From: Bacteroidota bacterium | Lineage (GTDB): Bacteria; Bacteroidota; Bacteroidia; Chitinophagales; LD1 | Length of the DNA: 18,480 nt | Assembly: GCA_028288545.1 (NCBI GenBank) | Contig: JAQBNQ010000319.1 | Coordinates: 1-18,480 of the forward strand | Direction of reading: 5' to 3' | Shown here: positions 14,672 through 18,480 of the stretch, in pieces | Numbering within the stretch: the first letter of the stretch is position 1 | How the letters are laid out: each line of letters begins with the position of its first letter | The notes under the pieces: model-generated | What the model was told of the DNA's origin: nothing | The model's database searches: none | Seen by the model: only the letters and a program-made list of their open reading frames with translations | Position numbers and translations under genes: made by a program

Positions 14672-16021
14672 CTAATTCCGGTTAACCTTTATCCAATCTT
14701 CTGCAATCTTCAGCACCTCGGGGCTATCCCATTTTGCTGCAATATCACCAATGGACATAATCTTATCCAGTAATTCGCTCTGCTCTTCACCGCGCTTTTT
14801 CGCTTCCGAATATGATAAATCGCTGAACGTTACCATAGAATAATGTGTCATGAATTTGTCAGAAAATTTTTCGGCCAGCTTTTTCTCGATTTTAAGCCGT
14901 AGCTGAAAATCCTCGCGCCCGCTCAAGTCGCGCATTTCAATGAAATTGTGCACTGCAAGGTCTGCGATGGCATCGGCATTGGGCTTCCGTTGATTTTGCA
15001 GCGTATCCAGCACCTGCTCCCAGTTTTCGTTGCTGCCGTTTAATATTTCGTCCAGTTCGCTTACATCTTCAAAGCCACAGTTCATGCCCTGTCCGTAAAA
15101 CGGCACTACTGCATGGGCTGCATCCCCTATCAGACAGGTGTTCTTATACGTCCACGGAAAGCATTTAATAGTTACCAGCGAGGAAGTAGGATTGGAAGCA
15201 TAATCTTCCTTAAGGTTCGGCATTAAGGGTACCGCATCAGGAAAGTTGCGGTTAAAATAAGCATCAATATCTTTTTCTGTTTGAATCGACTCAAAAGAGT
15301 TTTCGCCTTTAAATGGCGCAAAAAGAGTTACGGTAAAGCTTCCGTCAAGATTAGGAAGGGCTATCATCATAAAACTTTTACGGGGCCAAATGTGTAAAGC
15401 GTTTTTTTCTATCTGGTGTTCACCATTCTTTCCGGCGGGAATGTGCAGTTCCTTATATCCGTATTGTTCGTGGTTTTGACTGAGATTAAAGCTGGGTGTT
15501 TTTTGCATTTGGTAACGTACTTCGCTAAAGGCGCCATCTGCCCCAAATATTACATCAGCCGATTGATGCGTGGATTTGTTCGCCTGTGCATCTTCAAAGG
15601 AAATCTGGTTATTGTCAAAATCAAGTGTTGTACAGCGATTGTTAAAATAGAAGTTCACATCGGCAAACTTTTCGGCTTCAATAACCATTATTTTATTCAG
15701 TTCGCCACGGCTTACCGAATAAATTGCTTGTCCTTCTTTACCGTATGGAAAGAGATTGGTACTGCCACTCAAATCATGGATCATCCTGCCGGTCATGGGG
15801 ATGGCGATATTTTCAACGGCCTTGTCAAGCCCGATTTTTTTCAGGGCTTTCCAACCGCGGTGGCTTAGGGCGAGGTTGATAGAGCGTCCACCAATGTATC
15901 CGGCAACACGCATATCGGGCCTGCGTTCGTACACAGAAACTTTATGGCCCCTTTTACTAAGGTAGCAGGCCAGCATAGAACCCACCAGGCCGGCGCCAAC
16001 AATGACTATATTTTTCTTCAT
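14672..16021 (-). CDS. kmo: Kynurenine 3-monooxygenase (FAD-dependent)
   Basis: It hydroxylates L-kynurenine to 3-hydroxykynurenine with NADPH and O2, in tryptophan breakdown or de novo NAD synthesis. The N-terminal Rossmann motif reads IVIVGAGLVGSMLACYL (GxGxxG at 9-14). The KMO-specific segment YIGGRSINLALSHRGWKAL follows (42-60). The second FAD motif is FGADGAFSEVR (159-169), and the GD motif lies in NTCLIGDAAHAVVPFYGQGMNCGFED (294-319). IWPRKSFMMIALPN (211-224) is also typical. The 449 residues agree with bacterial KMO; the C-terminal part is helical and may contact the membrane, as in other KMOs. No other kynurenine-pathway gene is in the window. The ATG lies 4 nt after a perfect TAnnTTTG box. 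Divergent from the yqeY-like gene. Confidence 0.95.
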   Translation of the reverse strand: MKKNIVIVGAGLVGSMLACYLSKRGHKVSVYERRPDMRVAGYIGGRSINLALSHRGWKALKKIGLDKAVENIAIPMTGRMIHDLSGSTNLFPYGKEGQAIYSVSRGELNKIMVIEAEKFADVNFYFNNRCTTLDFDNNQISFEDAQANKSTHQSADVIFGADGAFSEVRYQMQKTPSFNLSQNHEQYGYKELHIPAGKNGEHQIEKNALHIWPRKSFMMIALPNLDGSFTVTLFAPFKGENSFESIQTEKDIDAYFNRNFPDAVPLMPNLKEDYASNPTSSLVTIKCFPWTYKNTCLIGDAAHAVVPFYGQGMNCGFEDVSELDEILNGSNENWEQVLDTLQNQRKPNADAIADLAVHNFIEMRDLSGREDFQLRLKIEKKLAEKFSDKFMTHYSMVTFSDLSYSEAKKRGEEQSELLDKIMSIGDIAAKWDSPEVLKIAEDWIKVNRN

Positions 16022-16025
16022 AGTT

Positions 16026-16033
16026 CAAAACTA
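16026..16033 (-). promoter_or_regulatory. Candidate -7 promoter box for kmo, 4 nt from the ATG
   Basis: The minus strand reads TAGTTTTG, then AACT, then the kmo ATG. This is an exact TAnnTTTG match with the same 4-nt spacing as at recJ, again suggesting a leaderless message. An identical 8-mer on the same strand lies at 16092-16099. Confidence 0.45.
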
Positions 16034-16079
16034 TCAACATATCTGTATTTGAGAACCTGAATTTAGTCATCGCCATTTT

Positions 16080-16101
16080 TATAGCTTTGCGCAAAACTAT
16101 A
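16080..16101. promoter_or_regulatory. Near-perfect palindrome made of two face-to-face -7 boxes
   Basis: Left arm TATAGCTTTGC and right arm GCAAAACTATA are inverted copies with one mismatch. The left arm contains TAGCTTTG (16082-16089), an exact plus-strand TAnnTTTG box 17 nt before the ATG of the yqeY-like gene. The right arm contains the minus-strand box TAGTTTTG (16092-16099), pointing toward kmo. It could be overlapping divergent promoters, an operator, or both. Confidence 0.5.
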
Positions 16102-16106
16102 TCACC

Positions 16107-16556
16107 ATGACTTTGGAAGAAAGAATCAATGCCGACCTTAAAGCCGCTATGATGGCAAAGGACGAAGTGGGCTTAAGAGGAATACGTGCCATTAAAAGCG
16201 CTATACTTTTAGCAAAAACCGAAAAAGGTTCAACAGGCGAAATAAGCCCCGAAAAGGAAGTGCAAATGCTACAGAAACTGGTTAAACAGCGCAGGGATTC
16301 CATTACTGAATTTGAAAAGGCAAACCGCCAGGACCTGATTGACAAAGAGAAGCAGGAAGTAGCAATAATTGAAAAATACTTACCTGCCATGATGAGCGAA
16401 GACGAAGTACGCGAGGTAGTAAAAAAAGCTATTGCCGAAACCGGTGCCACTACCCAAAAGGAAATGGGCAAGGTAATGGGCGTAGCCTCTAAGCAATTGG
16501 CTGGCAAGGCAGATAATAAATTGGTGGCCGACGTAGTTAAAAGTCTGTTGAGCTAA
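16107..16556 (+). CDS. GatB/YqeY domain-containing protein
   Basis: A 149-residue, mostly helical cytoplasmic protein of the YqeY family, which is related to the tail domain of the GatB subunit of Asp/Glu-tRNA amidotransferase. The exact role of free YqeY is not settled; a tRNA-linked function is usually assumed. Diagnostic segments are the opening TLEERINADLKAAMMAKDEVGLRGIRAIKSAI, the middle EEVQ-type LQKLVKQRRDSITEFEKANRQDL, and the end KYLPAMMSEDEVREVVKKAI with GATTQKEMGKVMGVASKQLAGKADNKLVADVVKSLL. Length matches the family. A clear TAnnTTTG box lies 17 nt before its ATG. The CvpA-family gene begins 10 bp after its stop, so the two are likely one transcript. No catalytic domain of GatB is present, and none is expected for this family. 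Confidence 0.93.
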   Translation: MTLEERINADLKAAMMAKDEVGLRGIRAIKSAILLAKTEKGSTGEISPEKEVQMLQKLVKQRRDSITEFEKANRQDLIDKEKQEVAIIEKYLPAMMSEDEVREVVKKAIAETGATTQKEMGKVMGVASKQLAGKADNKLVADVVKSLLS

Positions 16557-16566
16557 AAATTCCGCC

Positions 16567-17091
16567 TTGATATTCGACCTGTTATTTCTTGTGTTTATCG
16601 GCTTTGGTTTTTACCAGGGATTTAAGAATGGCGTTATCTATTCTGTTTTCTCTTTGCTGGGCTGGTTTTTGGGCATTATTGCCGCCCTCCGGTTTTCATA
16701 CATGGTCATTAATCTACTACACGGATATTTACACTTAAGCCCAAAGGAACTTGCCATTATTGCTTTTGTTGTAATTGTGTTACTGGTGGTAGTATTAATG
16801 AAATTACTGGCCTGGGCTTTGGAAAATATATTGAAATCGTTTGCGCTTAATCTTCCTAATAAAATAGCGGGAGGACTTATTCATGCTCTTGTAGGGCTAT
16901 ACCTGTTGTGTGTTTTTACATGGTTTTTAAACCGGCTGGATGTAATACCGGTAAAGCAAAAGGAAACATCGCATGTTTATCCATACATAGGTAACCTTGC
17001 GCCTAAAGTTGTTGAGGTTTCGGGAAAGGTGATTCCCTATTTCCGTGATACGTTTGAGCGATTTGATGATCTTTTTGGAAAATCCGGTTAG
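16567..17091 (+). CDS. CvpA-family membrane protein
   Basis: A 174-residue inner-membrane protein of the CvpA family, known from colicin V production in E. coli and linked more widely to envelope homeostasis; its biochemical activity is not known. The family opening FDLLFLVFIGFGFYQGFKNGVIYSVFSLLGW is clear. Four hydrophobic helices lie at about 3-22, 24-46, 62-85 and 101-122, followed by a soluble amphipathic tail ending FERFDDLFGKSG. The start codon is TTG at 16567-16569: an in-frame TGA stands six codons upstream with no ATG or GTG between, so TTG is the only ordinary choice. The gene lies 10 bp after the YqeY-family gene, and translational coupling may help the weak start. An AT-rich inverted repeat (17100-17124) follows the stop. 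Confidence 0.9.
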   Translation: MIFDLLFLVFIGFGFYQGFKNGVIYSVFSLLGWFLGIIAALRFSYMVINLLHGYLHLSPKELAIIAFVVIVLLVVVLMKLLAWALENILKSFALNLPNKIAGGLIHALVGLYLLCVFTWFLNRLDVIPVKQKETSHVYPYIGNLAPKVVEVSGKVIPYFRDTFERFDDLFGKSG

Positions 17092-17099
17092 GTAATATC

Positions 17100-17124
17100 A
17101 AAACTAGATTCTATCTTTAGTTTT
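17100..17124 (+). terminator. Weak AT-rich inverted repeat after the CvpA gene
   Basis: Arms AAAACTA (17100-17106) and TAGTTTT (17118-17124) flank an 11-nt loop, 8 bp after the stop codon. The stem has one G-C pair, so it would be a feeble terminator. The left arm with the preceding C also makes CAAAACTA, a minus-strand TAnnTTTG match. Confidence 0.25.
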
Positions 17125-17189
17125 AAATATGCTGTCCCCGGTATATTAGTTTCATTTGCAGCTTTATTTAATTTCTTTATCTTTTCGGC

Positions 17190-18480
17190 GTGAAGAAACT
17201 CTACACCCCTAAATTTTCTTTCATACTATTCGTTTTGCTGGCCCAGGTAATTACTGCCGCGCAGGTCAATAAACTTTCTAACTATTTTATTGAAAACAAA
17301 GGACAGGTTTGCGATGAACACGGCAAGGCAAATGGCGATGTGTTATTTTATAACACCGGTGGCCCAATGCAACTGTTCATTACCAAAACAGGATATTCCG
17401 TAGTTGTAAAAGAAAATACTACAGGTCAAACCGCTTATAACAAGATTGACTTTAAGTTAGAGAAAGCTGATATCAGTAAAGCCCAGGTAATCTTTGTAAA
17501 GGGAAAAAATCCAAAGTTCAATTTTTATACTTCGCAGTTAAGGCTGGAAGATGTGGACGCTTCAAAAATGGTGATAATCCGGAATATCTATCCTGGTATT
17601 GATTGGGTTTGGTCCATTGATAAGAAAGGAGTGGCCAAGCATGAGTTTATGGTAAACATCGGGGCTGATGCAAGCCAGATAAACTATACGGTGTCAGGCG
17701 CCAATGCCAGTTTAAAGGGAGAGAATAACATCATCTACACGCATCAAAAATTTGGCGTAAGTGAAGGCCCGGTATTATTTGAACTCAAGGATAAAACGCA
17801 GGCAGGAAAACTTTCAGTTAAGGGCAACAACATTTCATATGTCATTCCTCAAGATTGGAAAAACGGGGGCTTTACGATTGATCCGCCCATTGATCTATTA
17901 TACGGCGCAGTGCAGGATTCGCTTCATACATCCTTTAAGAGTATTGTGGATGACCCGAGCAATAATACTATTACAGTAGGATATTCCAGCGATTTTTCGT
18001 TGCCTGTTTTTCCAATGGTAAATGGTTCTTATGCGGTTTACCCACCCCAGGGAAGGGATGCCGTAATAATGGAAACTGATTTCAGGCAGGATATTAAATG
18101 GGCTACTTTTTTCGGAGGTTCAAATGATGACGAGGCCAATGCAGTTACAGCCTGCCCGACGGGTATTTTTGTTACCGGTTATTCCGAATCATGGGATTTT
18201 CCTATTGCTTCATCAGGTAATTATACCCGTCCGGTTGCCCTGGTGGGCAGGGATGCGTTTATAGCCAAGTTTGATAACCTTGGAAAATGGAAGTGGTCTA
18301 CCGGCTATGGTGGCAATGGAATTGATGAAGCATTAGATATTAAATATTACAATGGTCGAATATATGTGGGCGGGTATACTACCTCGCCTCAGTTTCCGGT
18401 GTTGCAAAAAGCCGGTGCCTATTTTTTCCAGGACACCCTTTTGACTTTAAGCGATGCATTTTTGCTTGAATTTGATACAC
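17190..18480 (+). CDS. DUF7948/SBBP-repeat secreted protein, partial (C-terminus outside window)
   Basis: An open frame of 430 codons that continues past the window. The start is GTG 17190-17192: an in-frame TAA lies at 17169-17171 and no ATG comes between. The N-terminus is a signal peptide (KKLYTPKFSFILFVLLAQVITAA, cleavage near residue 24). The next part has the DUF7948 signature FIENKGQV (33-40) with VLFYNTGGPMQLFITKTGYSV and continues to about residue 235. After that come SBBP-type beta-propeller repeats, for example WATFFGGSNDDEANAV followed by IFVTGYSESWDFPI, then RDAFIAKFDNLGKWKWST and RIYVGGYTTSPQFPV. In Bacteroidota such proteins are usually large surface proteins ending in a PKD/gliding-type or T9SS sorting domain; that end is not visible here. 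Likely an adhesin-like or matrix-binding surface protein, by inference. Confidence 0.85.
   Translation, partial: MKKLYTPKFSFILFVLLAQVITAAQVNKLSNYFIENKGQVCDEHGKANGDVLFYNTGGPMQLFITKTGYSVVVKENTTGQTAYNKIDFKLEKADISKAQVIFVKGKNPKFNFYTSQLRLEDVDASKMVIIRNIYPGIDWVWSIDKKGVAKHEFMVNIGADASQINYTVSGANASLKGENNIIYTHQKFGVSEGPVLFELKDKTQAGKLSVKGNNISYVIPQDWKNGGFTIDPPIDLLYGAVQDSLHTSFKSIVDDPSNNTITVGYSSDFSLPVFPMVNGSYAVYPPQGRDAVIMETDFRQDIKWATFFGGSNDDEANAVTACPTGIFVTGYSESWDFPIASSGNYTRPVALVGRDAFIAKFDNLGKWKWSTGYGGNGIDEALDIKYYNGRIYVGGYTTSPQFPVLQKAGAYFFQDTLLTLSDAFLLEFDT

Noticed and set aside
16097..16507. 136-codon minus-strand open frame
   Set aside because: It is the antisense shadow of the yqeY-like gene, with a Ser/Ile-rich product typical of a reversed Lys/Glu-rich helical gene.

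Overview
The window looks like chromosomal DNA of a Bacteroidota bacterium. The evidence is three secreted proteins (two with a visible type IX secretion C-terminal sorting domain, one cut off by the window edge), an ECF sigma/RskA-type anti-sigma pair, DUF4292 next to an EnvC-like protein, few obvious Shine-Dalgarno sites, and several TAnnTTTG boxes, the -7 promoter element of this phylum. Kynurenine 3-monooxygenase and a DUF7948/SBBP protein fit a chemoheterotroph of the Chitinophagales/Sphingobacteriales kind, but genus cannot be told from here. I see no tRNA, rRNA, CRISPR array, transposase or phage gene.

Layout. Positions 1-1941 (minus) hold dut, a sugar-phosphate nucleotidyltransferase and the start of a TPR lipoprotein, probably one operon. 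Positions 2100-4190 (plus) hold a GPH-type MFS transporter followed after 33 bp by a TerC-family membrane protein, whose stop codon overlaps that of the convergent anti-sigma gene. Positions 4187-5545 (minus) hold the ECF sigma factor and its anti-sigma factor. The sigma leader contains a UUCG-capped terminator-like hairpin and a 21-bp in-frame tandem duplication at the start codon. Positions 5850-6551 (plus) encode an unrecognised secreted-looking, four-helix membrane protein. Positions 6554-8631 (minus) encode DUF4292 and an EnvC-like coiled-coil/degenerate LytM protein. Positions 8821-10617 encode a large T9SS cargo of unknown function, 10799-12496 recJ, 12533-14626 a T9SS subtilase and 14672-16021 kmo, all minus. 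From 16107 the strand switches to plus: a GatB/YqeY protein, CvpA and the first 430 codons of a DUF7948/SBBP protein that runs off the window.

How it fits together. Most of the content is housekeeping (dUTP removal, single-strand DNA exonuclease, nucleotide-sugar synthesis) and cell-envelope or secretion genes. The sigma/anti-sigma pair is the only obvious regulatory unit; its targets are not visible. No clearly new defence or metabolic system was found. The least explained parts are the four-helix protein at 5850-6551, the structured sigma-factor leader, the 598-residue T9SS protein, and face-to-face promoter boxes between kmo and the yqeY-like gene.
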